Assembly (NCBI RefSeq): GCF_036245475.1 | Contig: NZ_BTPM01000002.1 | Span: 1,426,001 to 1,490,000, forward strand | Direction: 5' to 3' | Origin: Vibrio sp. 10N | Lineage (GTDB): Bacteria; Pseudomonadota; Gammaproteobacteria; Enterobacterales; Vibrionaceae | DNA: 64,000 nt | In this document: positions 16,532-25,367 of the stretch, one piece after another | Layout of the letters: each line of letters starts with the position of its first letter | How positions within the stretch are numbered: position 1 is the stretch's first letter | The notes under the pieces: generated by a model | Told to the model about the DNA's origin: nothing | Seen by the model: the letters and a program-made list of their open reading frames with translations, nothing else | Database searches by the model: none | Position numbers and translations under genes: made by a program

Positions 16532-17446
16532 CTAAAGCTGGTACTTACTCAGGTCGGGACGAGTTGCTAACGCAGCTTCAACAAGCTGAATCACCTCTGC
16601 ACGCTCAGCGCCCTGCAGCAGTTGACGTGGTGGGCGCACCTGCTCTGAACCGCGACCACAAACTTGCTCGGCTAACTTGATGCATTGGACTAAGGTTGGA
16701 ATGGTATCGAGTTTAAGAAGTGGCAAGAACCAGCGATAGATTTCGAGCGCTTCGGCATAGCGGCCTTGGCTCGCCAGCTTGTAGATAGCGACCGATTCCG
16801 CTGGGAAGGCATTGGTTAGACCGGAAATCCAGCCCGTTGCCCCGAGCATTAACGATTCAAGGGCAATGTCATCCACACCACCAAATATGGTAAAGCGCTG
16901 ATCAAACTTGTTGTAAAGCTCTGTGATGCGGCGCGTGTCCGTGGTCGACTCTTTGATTGCAACGATGTTGTCGAACTTCGCCAGCTTTTCCATGATGTCC
17001 AGATTCACATCCACACCATAAGTGACTGGGTTGTTGTAAATCATCATTGGCATCTCAGGCGTTGCTTCCGCAAGCGTGCGGTAGTATTCATACGTCTCAG
17101 AGTCTGATGTGCGATAAACCATGGCAGGCATGACCATACAGCCGTCAACGCCAATGGCTTTCGCATCTTGCATGTAATCAACCGATGCGGCGGTAATTGA
17201 CTCTGCAGTGCCTGCGATAAGCGGTACTCGGCCGTTAACCACTTCTTTCGCGGCTTGCAGCACCTGACGCTTTTCCTCTGGGTAAAGGGCGCAGTTCTCC
17301 CCTACCGTGCCAAGACAAATAATGCCGTTAACACCGTCGTTGATTTGGTTGTCGATGACAGTTTGAGTCGCATCAAGATCAATCGTTAAGTCGCGTCTAA
17401 ACTGAGTACTGACCGCTGGGTAAACACCTTTCCAATCTACGTTCAT
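16532..17446 (-). CDS. DapA-family lyase, likely pyrroline-4-hydroxy-2-carboxylate deaminase
   Basis: A 304-residue class I aldolase-fold enzyme. The Schiff-base lysine is K165 in 'IVAIKESTTD', Y137 sits in 'MMIYNNPVTYG', and the 'GTVGEN' loop at 46-51 replaces the common GTTGE. By family it could be dihydrodipicolinate synthase, N-acetylneuraminate lyase or the hydroxyproline-pathway deaminase that converts pyrroline-4-hydroxy-2-carboxylate to 2-oxoglutarate semialdehyde. Its neighbours (hydroxyproline epimerase, D-amino-acid dehydrogenase, semialdehyde dehydrogenase) make the last by far the best reading. ATG 17446 follows GGAAGGAA; a regulon operator sits 18 bp upstream. Confidence 0.85.
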   Translation of the reverse strand: MNVDWKGVYPAVSTQFRRDLTIDLDATQTVIDNQINDGVNGIICLGTVGENCALYPEEKRQVLQAAKEVVNGRVPLIAGTAESITAASVDYMQDAKAIGVDGCMVMPAMVYRTSDSETYEYYRTLAEATPEMPMMIYNNPVTYGVDVNLDIMEKLAKFDNIVAIKESTTDTRRITELYNKFDQRFTIFGGVDDIALESLMLGATGWISGLTNAFPAESVAIYKLASQGRYAEALEIYRWFLPLLKLDTIPTLVQCIKLAEQVCGRGSEQVRPPRQLLQGAERAEVIQLVEAALATRPDLSKYQL

Positions 17447-17463
17447 TGAATTCCTTCCATTTG

Positions 17464-17478
17464 TATATTGTATGCAAT
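17464..17478 (-). promoter_or_regulatory. Hyp/collagen regulon operator, site 1 (dapA-like gene)
   Basis: Read on the minus strand, ATTGCATACAATATA matches the shared consensus ATTTTATACAATATA at 13 of 15 positions. It lies 18 bp before the dapA-like start and downstream of the cyclodeaminase-family gene, so dapA may have its own promoter. Confidence 0.6.
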
Positions 17479-17504
17479 TTTAAAAGTGAGCAAAAAGCTC
17501 TTCA

Positions 17505-18506
17505 CTATCCCAATTCCACTTGGGCTAAGTTCGTCAATACCACCTGCGCTGCCACGAGATCAGCCAGGGCACTACCGACAGATTTATACAGAGTTATTGA
17601 ATCGGGATCGGTTCGTCCCAAATCCGCGCTTTGGCTTGTTTTTGGGCTTAGATCGGCACCGCAAAGCTGTGGTAAATCCGCCACTATCTGCTCTGGCGAG
17701 AAGACTTGCTCCGCAATCGGGATAAGTAGTTCGCCCGCCTCAGCTAACACATTGATGCGGCTATCAACATATACCCGCGAGCGCAGCACCAACTCACTGT
17801 CACACTCTCGGTGCTGACGATGATGATTACCTACCAAGTCAACATGTGTCCCCGGCTTTACCTGCTCGCCCAATATCAATGGTTCGAGAGAACCCGTTAC
17901 ACAGCTGATGATGTCTGCCGCCTGAATACCTTGCTCTATATCCGTGACTATAGACACAGAAAACTGTCGCTCGTTTGGCAAGCGCTGGTATTCATCACCA
18001 TGAACAATACGCTCTGCCGCATTCGCGGCTTTAACGGCATCTCTGCCCCAAACAATGACACGTTCAATAGGGCGAATCGCTGCGTAAGCCCAAGCAAAAT
18101 AAGGCGCCAATCGACCCGTGCCGCATATCAGCAAAGTCTTTGACTCTTTGCGCGCTAAGTAATCCGCTGCTAGCGCCGATGCGGCTGCCGTGCGCCAATA
18201 AGTCAGTACTTTGGCATCCATGGATGAGAGCGGTGCACCATCACTGCGCCTAAACGCCAACAATCGAGAGGCCAACACATCTTTCCCTTGCTCTCCATTG
18301 CCCGGAAAGTAAGTAAATGTCTTAACTGCAATCAGCTCGTCATTCCACGCCGGCAGCAACGCCAAGGCATCATGACTATCCGCCGCCAATGGCAATACCT
18401 GACGCTGCGGCACGCTAGCGGGTTTGGCGTAAGTTTGACGCATCGCCGCAATAAGCGATGTCATCGTCAAACTTTGGCTAATACGCTGTGATTCAATTGT
18501 TTTCAT
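17505..18506 (-). CDS. Ornithine cyclodeaminase / mu-crystallin family, likely pyrroline-2-carboxylate reductase
   Basis: A 333-residue NAD(P)-binding protein of the OCD/mu-crystallin family. It shows the substrate-binding 'IAVKTFTYFPGN' (about 59-70), a Rossmann motif 'LLICGTGRLAPYFAWAY' (about 125-141) and the late 'THVDLVGNHHRQHRECD'. Members in hydroxyproline clusters usually reduce delta-1-pyrroline-2-carboxylate to L-proline, an intermediate from 3-hydroxyproline dehydration or D-proline oxidation. True ornithine cyclodeaminase is less likely here. ATG 18506 follows GGAGGATGA. It lies between the binding-protein gene and the dapA-like gene on the minus strand, just past a terminator-like hairpin. 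Confidence 0.75.
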   Translation of the reverse strand: MKTIESQRISQSLTMTSLIAAMRQTYAKPASVPQRQVLPLAADSHDALALLPAWNDELIAVKTFTYFPGNGEQGKDVLASRLLAFRRSDGAPLSSMDAKVLTYWRTAAASALAADYLARKESKTLLICGTGRLAPYFAWAYAAIRPIERVIVWGRDAVKAANAAERIVHGDEYQRLPNERQFSVSIVTDIEQGIQAADIISCVTGSLEPLILGEQVKPGTHVDLVGNHHRQHRECDSELVLRSRVYVDSRINVLAEAGELLIPIAEQVFSPEQIVADLPQLCGADLSPKTSQSADLGRTDPDSITLYKSVGSALADLVAAQVVLTNLAQVELG

Positions 18507-18536
18507 TCATCCTCCATAGAAGACACTCTCACTAAC

Positions 18537-18609
18537 AAAAGGCACCAACACTGTCATCGCACAAAATTGGGGGGAGCGAACTTCACTAGTGTTGGGCCGT
18601 GCACCTTTT
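18537..18609 (-). terminator. Attenuating hairpin after the binding-protein gene
   Basis: AAAAGG-CAC-CAACACT at 18537-18552 pairs, with small bulges, with AGTGTTG-GTG-CCTTTT at 18588-18609. On the minus strand the stem ends in TTTTGTTAG. It may let the binding protein be made in excess of the downstream genes. Confidence 0.45.
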
Positions 18610-18633
18610 AGGTTCGGTGGTTCAAACTCTTCG

Positions 18634-19713
18634 CTAGTTCAACAGCCAGGTATTGAACTCTTCATTCAGCTCATCAGCATAATCAGACCACCATTCATCG
18701 TTGATCAAGAATGCGGTATCAAAATTTCCTGGCGCGGTTGGCAAGCTCGCTAAAATGTCTGGCGCGACTTTCGCCGATGAGGACTTACGAGTAGGACCAT
18801 AGGCCACATACTTAGCTTGCTCCGCTAGCGGTGTGGTGCCAGATGAAAACACGATAAAATCGAGTGCTTTTTGTTTGTTCTTGCTGCCTTTTGGAATTGC
18901 CCATCCGTTCATATAACCAATTTGGCGGTCCCAAATAATCTTGAATGGCTGACCTTCGTCTTTCGCTGCGTTGTGAATGCGACCGTTAAACGCAGAAGCA
19001 ATCACCACCTCTTTGTCAGCCAACATTTGTGGTGGCTGAGCCCCCGTCGTCCACCAAAGCACCTGCTCTTTGATGGTGTCGAGCTTGGCAAAGGCGCGAG
19101 CGCGGCCTTCCTCAGTTTCCAGCAATTCGTAAACTTCTCCCGGCTCGACGCCGTCAGCGAGCAGCGCCCATTCTAAGTTGCCTTGTGGCTGTTTTTGCAG
19201 GGCGCGGCGACCTGGGAAGTTTTCCAAATCAAACAAGTCAACTAACTTGCTAGGCATGGCTTTGCCTTTAAATGCCTCTTGGTTAACTGCAAGGATGGTT
19301 GATACGACTATCGTATTCACCGCACATTCATGGATAGCACCATCAATGAAGTCTTTCTCGGCAGGTGTTCCATCCTCACCTTTAGGAAGCATGCTCGGAT
19401 CAAACGGTTCTAGCAGCCCCTCAGCACAGCCACGTACAATATCGGGCTTGTCCAAAGAGACCAGATCCCAGCGAACATTGTCGGCTTCAACCTGCGCCTT
19501 GATTTCAGCAAGACCACCACTAAAGTCTTCCGACACTATGGTGGTTCCGGTGCTAGCAATAAACGGCTTGTGATAGGCCTCTACTTGGCTTTTGGTAAAT
19601 GCGCCACCCCAAGAAACCACGGTCAATTTGTCCTCAGCGACAGCATTAAACGCCAAAGATGCACTCACGGCAGTTAGCATCATGCTGGTTGGCACCAAGT
19701 GAAATTTAGACAT
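18634..19713 (-). CDS. Periplasmic substrate-binding protein, PotD/opine type
   Basis: A 359-residue exported binding protein. Residues 1-26 form a signal peptide ending 'AFNAVA|ED'. The mature part starts 'KLTVVSWGGAFTKSQVEA', the typical beginning of the SBP_bac_8 family that binds polyamines, opines or amino-acid-like ligands, and 'NGWAIPKGSKNKQKALDFI' lies near the C terminus. It delivers ligand to the ABC permeases encoded at 13135-15267, although the cyclodeaminase-family and dapA-like genes lie between. RBS AAGGAGAAC precedes ATG 19713. A regulon operator lies about 95 bp upstream. I infer hydroxyproline or a related imino acid as ligand from context. Confidence 0.85.
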   Translation of the reverse strand: MSKFHLVPTSMMLTAVSASLAFNAVAEDKLTVVSWGGAFTKSQVEAYHKPFIASTGTTIVSEDFSGGLAEIKAQVEADNVRWDLVSLDKPDIVRGCAEGLLEPFDPSMLPKGEDGTPAEKDFIDGAIHECAVNTIVVSTILAVNQEAFKGKAMPSKLVDLFDLENFPGRRALQKQPQGNLEWALLADGVEPGEVYELLETEEGRARAFAKLDTIKEQVLWWTTGAQPPQMLADKEVVIASAFNGRIHNAAKDEGQPFKIIWDRQIGYMNGWAIPKGSKNKQKALDFIVFSSGTTPLAEQAKYVAYGPTRKSSSAKVAPDILASLPTAPGNFDTAFLINDEWWSDYADELNEEFNTWLLN

Positions 19714-19807
19714 TTTGTTCTCCTTTTTGTCCTGTTCCGAAAGGCATCTTGGTACGGCTTTGGACGCCTGTTTTTGTTAACCTTTAATTAACATAATAAC
19801 GAAGTAT

Positions 19808-19822
19808 ATTTTATACAATATT
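19808..19822 (-). promoter_or_regulatory. Hyp/collagen regulon operator, site 2 (binding-protein gene)
   Basis: ATTTTATACAATATT on the plus strand matches the shared 15-mer at 14 of 15 positions. It lies in the AT-rich gap between the FAD dehydrogenase stop (19838) and the binding-protein start (19713). Confidence 0.65.
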
Positions 19823-19837
19823 AAATATTAAAATTTT

Positions 19838-21094
19838 TTAGCTAAATCGGCGTAGTGTGAATGGCGCCACATTTATCGAAGTTGGTTGATTGGTGATCAA
19901 CTGGCTGACCAAATCCGCCGTGATCGCCGCCTGCGTAAGCCCAAGATGCTGATGCCCAAAGGCCAACACGATCTTGTCATCGCAGATCGTATCGATCACC
20001 GGCAAAGAGTCGCTGGTTGATGGCCGCTCCCCCATCCAACGATCGCCTAGCGCGCGAGGATTAATCCCATCTTGCAGCATAATATCGCCCTGCTTTATCA
20101 ACAGTTCGGTACGTTTATGATTAAAGGGAGCAGAAGGCGAACCGTACTCGACGGTGCCCGCTAATCGAAGGCCATGCTTCATGGGAGTCATGATGAATTT
20201 TCGGTCAGCACTGCTTACTGCCATCGGTAATTCATGGTCGAATTTCTCCACCATGACATGGTAGCCTCGTTCGGCTTGAATCGGCACTTTGGTACCCGTC
20301 AACGACGCCACCATAGGCGCAGAATGAAGACCCGCAGCGAGCACAATGCGATCAAATTGTTGAGCACCATTTTCGGTAATGACTTCGCCTTGCTTGGTGA
20401 GCGTAAGCACACCTTTTTCGACAAATTTTCCGCCCAATTCTTGAAAGCGTTGATTGAGCGAAACACAGAGTTCATAAGGCTCTATGGTATGTCCGGTGTT
20501 AGGAAAAAAGACCCCATAACGAACCTGTAAACCAAGCTTCGGCAGCTTTCTTCGCAAACGAAGCTGATCCCAAATTTGGTATTCTACACCCGCTTGGTTT
20601 AGAGCATTGAGCGTCTCTTGATAGGACTCAAACAGGGTCTCGCTTTCGAACACGAGCAGAGAGCCATCGACCTTGATTAATCCCTCTTCGTTGATAGAAC
20701 TTAGTAGTGTTTCCCAGCTCGGTAATGAATGCTGATTAAGCTCTGTTAGGGCACGCGTCGACGCATCAAATGACCGTTTTCTGGCACTAAAAAGAAAGCG
20801 AACCATCCATGGCAAAGTGCTCAACACATCTCTCCAGCGGATGGACAATGGGCTTTGCGGCGAAAACAACATACTGGGGATTTGTTTGATTGTATTGGGT
20901 GAAGCAAGGGGAAAAACTTGCTCTGTTGCGATGTGTCCCGCGTTGCCTTTTGAACATCCTTGCGCGGCACCTTGGGGATCAAAAATCGTCACATTGAAAC
21001 CGAGCTGCTGTAATTTCAACGCCGACGTGATACCGATAACTCCCGCGCCGATCACGGCGACATTCTGTTGAGTTGATCCTTGTTTAGCGGTCAT
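19838..21094 (-). CDS. FAD-dependent D-amino-acid dehydrogenase, likely D-hydroxyproline dehydrogenase
   Basis: A 418-residue DadA-like flavoprotein. The N-terminal dinucleotide motif 'VAVIGAGVIGITSALKLQQLG' type start (about 12-32) is intact, and the C-terminal 'FGHQHLGLTQAAITADL' is the second FAD contact typical of DadA. In the hydroxyproline route it would oxidise cis-4-hydroxy-D-proline to pyrroline-4-hydroxy-2-carboxylate and pass electrons to the respiratory chain. I chose ATG 21094, seven bases after CGGAG, over an upstream GTG. It is divergent from the epimerase gene, with one operator between them. D-proline or other D-amino acids are possible alternative substrates. Confidence 0.85.
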   Translation of the reverse strand: MTAKQGSTQQNVAVIGAGVIGITSALKLQQLGFNVTIFDPQGAAQGCSKGNAGHIATEQVFPLASPNTIKQIPSMLFSPQSPLSIRWRDVLSTLPWMVRFLFSARKRSFDASTRALTELNQHSLPSWETLLSSINEEGLIKVDGSLLVFESETLFESYQETLNALNQAGVEYQIWDQLRLRRKLPKLGLQVRYGVFFPNTGHTIEPYELCVSLNQRFQELGGKFVEKGVLTLTKQGEVITENGAQQFDRIVLAAGLHSAPMVASLTGTKVPIQAERGYHVMVEKFDHELPMAVSSADRKFIMTPMKHGLRLAGTVEYGSPSAPFNHKRTELLIKQGDIMLQDGINPRALGDRWMGERPSTSDSLPVIDTICDDKIVLAFGHQHLGLTQAAITADLVSQLITNQPTSINVAPFTLRRFS

Positions 21095-21123
21095 GATCTT
21101 GCTCCGTGTCACACTTCATAAAA

Positions 21124-21138
21124 TAAATTGTATAAAAT
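21124..21138. promoter_or_regulatory. Hyp/collagen regulon operator, site 3 (divergent dehydrogenase/epimerase)
   Basis: Read on the minus strand, ATTTTATACAATTTA matches the shared 15-mer at 14 of 15 positions. It lies midway between the two divergent starts (21094 and 21205), so one repressor could control both. Confidence 0.65.
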
Positions 21139-21204
21139 ATATTTAACATCAAAGTAACATTGCTAGAGTGTAATTCAACCAATTTCTTATCAGAGGATCT
21201 GAAA

Positions 21205-22206
21205 ATGAGACAAGGCACGTTTTTCTGTATTGATGCCCATACTTGTGGCAATCCGGTGCGACTCGTCGCTGGCGGTGTTCCCCCCTTACAAGGCTCCACC
21301 ATGAGCGAAAAGCGCCAGTACTTTATGGAGAACTTAGATTGGATCCGTCAGGCGTTGATGTTTGAGCCACGCGGCCATTCCATGATGTCGGGTTCCGTCG
21401 TACTGCCACCTTGCAGTGATAATGCCGATGCCTCAATTCTGTTTATCGAGACCAGTGGCTGCTTGCCCATGTGTGGCCACGGCACCATTGGCACCGTTAC
21501 TTCTGCCATTGAAAACAAGCTGATCCATCCAAAACAGCCGGGTAAGTTGATCCTAGATGTGCCCGCCGGGCAAATTCGCATCGACTACCAAATGCAAGAG
21601 GACAAAGTCACTTCCGTTAAGATCTATAACGTGCCTGCCTATCTCGCTCATCGAGATGTGAAGGTTTACGTGGAAGGTATGGGAGAGATCAGCGTCGATG
21701 TTTCCTACGGCGGCAACTACTACGTAATTGTCGATCCACAAGAGAATTATCCGGGACTCGAACATTACTCTCCTGATGAGATTTTGATGCTCAGTCCAAA
21801 AGTTCGCCAAGCAGTGTCAGAAGCAGTGGAGTGCGTGCACCCCGACGACCCAACCGTGAAAGGGGTCTCCCATGTACTTTGGACGGGTACGCCAACCCAG
21901 CCAAATGCCACGGCGAAGAATGCTGTGTTCTATGGCGATAAAGCCCTAGATCGCTCACCTTGTGGCACGGGTACCAGTGCACGTATGGCACAGTGGCACG
22001 CCAAGGGACTGCTCAAACCTGGTGATGATTTTATCCATGAAAGCATCATCGGCAGTCTATTTCATGGCCGAATTGAATCAGAGACCACCGTCAATGGCCG
22101 CCCCGCGATATTACCGAGCATCGAAGGTTGGGCTCAGGTTTACGGACACAACACAATTTGGGTCGATGACAACGACCCATACGCTTACGGATTTGAAGTC
22201 AAATAA
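21205..22206 (+). CDS. 4-hydroxyproline 2-epimerase (proline racemase family)
   Basis: A 333-residue member of the proline racemase family. Both catalytic cysteines are present: C90 in 'GCLPMCGHGTIG' and C253 in 'DRSPCGTGTSA'. Having both supports racemase/epimerase activity; 3-hydroxyproline dehydratases have Thr or Ser in place of the second or first Cys. It would convert trans-4-hydroxy-L-proline to cis-4-hydroxy-D-proline, the first catabolic step. Start ATG 21205 follows AGAGGATCT; upstream in-frame alternatives lack a binding site. It is followed 20 bp later by the semialdehyde dehydrogenase gene. Proline racemase activity is the main alternative, made unlikely by context. Confidence 0.88.
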   Translation: MRQGTFFCIDAHTCGNPVRLVAGGVPPLQGSTMSEKRQYFMENLDWIRQALMFEPRGHSMMSGSVVLPPCSDNADASILFIETSGCLPMCGHGTIGTVTSAIENKLIHPKQPGKLILDVPAGQIRIDYQMQEDKVTSVKIYNVPAYLAHRDVKVYVEGMGEISVDVSYGGNYYVIVDPQENYPGLEHYSPDEILMLSPKVRQAVSEAVECVHPDDPTVKGVSHVLWTGTPTQPNATAKNAVFYGDKALDRSPCGTGTSARMAQWHAKGLLKPGDDFIHESIIGSLFHGRIESETTVNGRPAILPSIEGWAQVYGHNTIWVDDNDPYAYGFEVK

Positions 22207-22226
22207 CAACAAAGGAAACGACCACC

Positions 22227-23744
22227 ATGCTCAAGCCCCCTACATTTCAAGCCATTAACGCCTTCACTGGTGAGCCACTAGCAGATGACTTTCCCGTTCA
22301 TGGTAAGCAGGATGTGGATGTCGCCTGTGAAAGTGCCCATGCTATCGCTCGATCATTTCGCCAGCAGAGTGCCGATAAGCGAGCTCAGCTTCTCGACACG
22401 ATCGCTGCCAAACTTGAGCAAAACGCCAGTGTCATTGCCGAGCGTGCACACCTTGAAACAGCGCTGCCTTTAGTTAGGCTAAACGGCGAGATAGGTCGCA
22501 CCGCCAATCAGTTGCGCTTATTTTCTGAGGTATTAAGACAAGGTGCTTGGTCACGAGCCACGCTGGATACGCCAAACCCAGAGAGAACGCCTTTAGCAAA
22601 ACCTGACATTCGCAAGCAGCACATTGCCATTGGACCAGTTGCCGTCTTTGGCGCATCCAACTTTCCGTTAGCCTTCTCAGCGGCTGGCGGCGATACCGCA
22701 TCGGCACTTGCTGCAGGATGCCCGGTGATTGTTAAGGGTCACAGCGCACACCCTGGAACCAGTGAGCTGGTCGCTAAATGTATCGAGCAAGCGCTCACCG
22801 AGTGCGATCTTCCTCAAGCCATCTTTACGCTACTACAAGGTAATCAGCGCGAGCTTGGTACATCCTTAGTGACCCATCCAAGGATCCAGGCCGTTGGCTT
22901 CACTGGCTCTGTCACTGGTGGCCGTGCCTTGTTTGATCTTGCTCAGCAGCGCACGGTCCCCATTCCATTCTATGGTGAGCTGGGTGCCATCAACCCAACC
23001 TTTATTCTGCCTTCAGCACTCGATAATCCGCAGCAACTTGCTGAGCAGTATGTTCAATCGATGACATTAGGTAGCGGTCAGTTTTGTACTAAGCCTGGAG
23101 TGGTATTTGTTGTCGATAGTGTCCCTGCCAGCGCGTTTATTGAGTCCGCTCAGACACTGCTTCTTGCGCATGCGCCGCATACTTTGCTCACCCCTAGCAT
23201 TCGCAATAGCTATTGTGAGCAAAGCAAACTACGAGCAAGTGAAGCGGGATTGATGTGCACCACCCAAGACCAAGGTTTTGCCGAGGTTACAAGTGCACTG
23301 TTTGTTACCGACAGCGATGCATGGCGCGCCAATCCACAGTGGGAAGAGGAAATTTTCGGCCCGCAATCCATGGTGGTGATGTGCAAAGATGTCGGTGACA
23401 TGCTAGCGATTAGTGAAACGCTAACAGGCTCATTGACTGCAACACTTCACACCCAAGAAGCTGACTACCCTACGGCGAAACAGCTACTGGCTCGACTCGA
23501 AGAGATGGCCGGTAGAGTCGTCTTTAACGGCTGGCCAACGGGGGTAGAAGTAAGTTACGCCATGGTTCATGGCGGACCGTATCCTGCCTCGACCAATGCA
23601 GCCTCGACCTCAGTCGGTGCAAGCGCCATCGAACGCTGGCTAAGACCTGTTGCCTATCAAGCACTCCCCGATGCCCTATTGCCTGAAGCGTTAAAATCAG
23701 GCAACCCATTGTCGGTGCCGCAAAACTTTGACGCGCTTGGTTAA
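22227..23744 (+). CDS. 2-oxoglutarate semialdehyde dehydrogenase
   Basis: A 505-residue aldehyde dehydrogenase that would oxidise 2-oxoglutarate semialdehyde to 2-oxoglutarate, the last step of hydroxyproline breakdown. General base E251 in 'YGELGAINP', catalytic C287 in 'GSGQFCTKPG' and cofactor lysine K170 in 'PVIVKGHSAHPGTS' are visible; this sequence style fits the KGSADH subgroup found beside hydroxyproline genes. It is in one operon with the epimerase (20-bp gap), with ATG 22227 after AAAGGAAACG. A perfect 22-bp palindrome 12 bp past the stop may end the transcript. Confidence 0.9.
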   Translation: MLKPPTFQAINAFTGEPLADDFPVHGKQDVDVACESAHAIARSFRQQSADKRAQLLDTIAAKLEQNASVIAERAHLETALPLVRLNGEIGRTANQLRLFSEVLRQGAWSRATLDTPNPERTPLAKPDIRKQHIAIGPVAVFGASNFPLAFSAAGGDTASALAAGCPVIVKGHSAHPGTSELVAKCIEQALTECDLPQAIFTLLQGNQRELGTSLVTHPRIQAVGFTGSVTGGRALFDLAQQRTVPIPFYGELGAINPTFILPSALDNPQQLAEQYVQSMTLGSGQFCTKPGVVFVVDSVPASAFIESAQTLLLAHAPHTLLTPSIRNSYCEQSKLRASEAGLMCTTQDQGFAEVTSALFVTDSDAWRANPQWEEEIFGPQSMVVMCKDVGDMLAISETLTGSLTATLHTQEADYPTAKQLLARLEEMAGRVVFNGWPTGVEVSYAMVHGGPYPASTNAASTSVGASAIERWLRPVAYQALPDALLPEALKSGNPLSVPQNFDALG

Positions 23745-23755
23745 TGACTGGTCAA

Positions 23756-23777
23756 AAAGGCACCAATTGGTGCCTTT
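23756..23777 (+). terminator. Palindromic hairpin after the semialdehyde dehydrogenase gene
   Basis: AAAGGCACCAATTGGTGCCTTT is a perfect inverted repeat shortly after the stop codon. The T tract is short, so its efficiency is uncertain. Confidence 0.5.
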
Positions 23778-23845
23778 GTTGCCTCGCGCTTCTCATAATA
23801 GTGGCAATCTAGTCGGAACCATCGCCAAATTCGCTACACTCAGTG

Positions 23846-23860
23846 TATATTGGATAAAAT
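23846..23860 (+). promoter_or_regulatory. Hyp/collagen regulon operator, site 4 (gntR autoregulation)
   Basis: Read on the minus strand, ATTTTATCCAATATA matches the shared 15-mer at 14 of 15 positions. It lies 21 bp before the gntR start, where a bound repressor would block its own promoter. Confidence 0.65.
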
Positions 23861-23881
23861 ATCTTTTTCTTGGAGACTTGG

Positions 23882-24556
23882 ATGTCACAAAAGCCCGTTT
23901 TTAAAACCCGAACCCAATTGGTAGAAGAGGCCATTCGAACGCAAATTCTCAAAGGTGAGCTGCAAACTGGGCAACCTCTTAGACAAGACGCCTTAGCCAA
24001 AGAGTTCAACGTCAGCCGCATTCCCGTACGTGAAGCACTGGTTCAGCTTGAGGCTCAAGGGCTAGTTAGCTTTGAAGCACATAAAGGTGCCACGGTGACT
24101 GAGCTTTCACCGGATAAAATCGATGAGCTATTTGAACTGCGAGCCGTCATCGAATGCCACATCCTTGAACGCGCGATTCAAAACATGACCGAAGACGATC
24201 TAGCACGCGCTCAACAAGTGCGCGAACGTTTTGAAAGTGTGGTCAACAGCGGTGATGAAGTCGAAGAGTGGAGCAACTACAACTTTGAGTTCCACAAAGC
24301 GCTTTACAGTCCAGCCAACATGCCGGAAACCATGGATGTGATCAGCAACCTCAACACCAAATGCGATCGCTATATTCGCTTGCAGCTGCTGTTCACGACC
24401 GGCATCAAAAAAGCAGAAGATGAACACTTAGCACTGTTCGATATGTGCCGAAACAAAGACGTCGACGGCGCAAAATATCTGTTGAAAAAACACATTATCG
24501 AAGCAGGTAACGCCATTCGCGATCTGCTGCTTGAGAGGCAAAAAAAGCCAGCTTAA
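23882..24556 (+). CDS. GntR/FadR-family (FCD) regulator, probable master regulator of the island
   Basis: A 224-residue regulator. The N-terminal winged helix contains 'LRQDALAKEFNVSRIPVREA' (about 32-51), and the C-terminal FCD helical domain has the metal and ligand histidines in 'NFEFHKALYS', 'EDEHLALFD' and 'LLKKHIIEAG'. Proteins of this type bind short palindromes and release them when a small carboxylate binds. An operator-like 15-mer lies just upstream and recurs before the transport, catabolic, opp and collagenase genes, so I infer it controls all of them, probably as a repressor relieved by hydroxyproline or a pathway intermediate. ATG 23882 follows TTGGAG. Confidence 0.85.
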   Translation: MSQKPVFKTRTQLVEEAIRTQILKGELQTGQPLRQDALAKEFNVSRIPVREALVQLEAQGLVSFEAHKGATVTELSPDKIDELFELRAVIECHILERAIQNMTEDDLARAQQVRERFESVVNSGDEVEEWSNYNFEFHKALYSPANMPETMDVISNLNTKCDRYIRLQLLFTTGIKKAEDEHLALFDMCRNKDVDGAKYLLKKHIIEAGNAIRDLLLERQKKPA

Positions 24557-24567
24557 TGAAAGCTGGC
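24547..24567. terminator. Hairpin overlapping the gntR stop codon
   Basis: GCCAGCTT and AAGCTGGC form an 8-bp stem around the gntR stop. The T tract (seven T) follows on the minus strand only, so it would stop antisense transcription better than gntR transcription. Confidence 0.4.
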
Positions 24568-24602
24568 AATTAACACTAGACTCGCTTGGGAGGTAAGCAA
24601 GG

Positions 24603-25367
24603 ATGCATGTAGGACCTCGATTTATACTTGCGGCGATCCGCAAAAAACTCAAAGACGAAAGGCTGGGTTACAGTGCGCTGTCCGAAAAGACCGGTATCCC
24701 ACTGTCCACTATTAAACGTCATTTGCACAGCCCGACATTAGGTCTAGACAAAATCCTGATGTATGTGAACTATCTCAATACCGACCTAGTAGAGCTTTCC
24801 AAGATCGCCAATCAAATACAGCATGAAAATGCGCAAATGATTGGCGGCGATCTCAGTGAGCTGTTTCTTGAGCACCCTTACTTACTCGACTTTGTCTACA
24901 TGCTCACCGCACGCAACATTGCTCCAGAAGAGATCGCTAAAACCTACAACCTCGATGACACCAGCCTGCGCTTCTATCTGCGCATCGCAGAGATCCTTGG
25001 CTACATCGAAGATTATGGCGACGGCGTCATCTACCAATCAGGTAGCCGTTTTCTCACTGAAGAAGGCTCAGAGTTAGACTCCCTATTTCGTCAGCGCTTC
25101 CAAGACGAATCCCTGTCCCACCCGATTGCCCCGAGCTTTTGCATCGGTCGTATCCGGCTCACTCAAACCCAACAAGAGCAACTCGAACAAGACTTCTACG
25201 CCAAGTTGATTGAACTCAACGCGATTAACAATTCCAACGAAGAGGGAGAGCAAACCAACGTGCTCATGCGCTTCACCCCAGGCAAGCAAATCTTATTTTC
25301 TGATGGCTTGCCGAATATAGATGGGGGGCTGCTTAAAAAAGTGTCTGAGAGGTTTACCGAGTCTTAG
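24603..25367 (+). CDS. Helix-turn-helix regulator of unknown target
   Basis: A 254-residue protein. Residues 5-55 look like a lambda-repressor/XRE-type helix-turn-helix: 'YSALSEKTGIPLSTIKRHL' followed by 'LGLDKILMYVNYLN'. A second winged-helix-like segment, 'APEEIAKTYNLDDTSLRFYL' (about 108-127), comes next; the rest is helical with no recognisable ligand domain. It begins after GGGAGGTAAGCAAGG and is separated from gntR by 46 bp, so it may be co-transcribed with it. No role in hydroxyproline use can be shown from sequence; it could be an unrelated orphan regulator. Confidence 0.75.
   Translation: MHVGPRFILAAIRKKLKDERLGYSALSEKTGIPLSTIKRHLHSPTLGLDKILMYVNYLNTDLVELSKIANQIQHENAQMIGGDLSELFLEHPYLLDFVYMLTARNIAPEEIAKTYNLDDTSLRFYLRIAEILGYIEDYGDGVIYQSGSRFLTEEGSELDSLFRQRFQDESLSHPIAPSFCIGRIRLTQTQQEQLEQDFYAKLIELNAINNSNEEGEQTNVLMRFTPGKQILFSDGLPNIDGGLLKKVSERFTES

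Noticed and set aside
21553..21810. Antisense frame within the epimerase gene
   Set aside because: The epimerase is complete with both catalytic cysteines; the antisense frame has no start signals.
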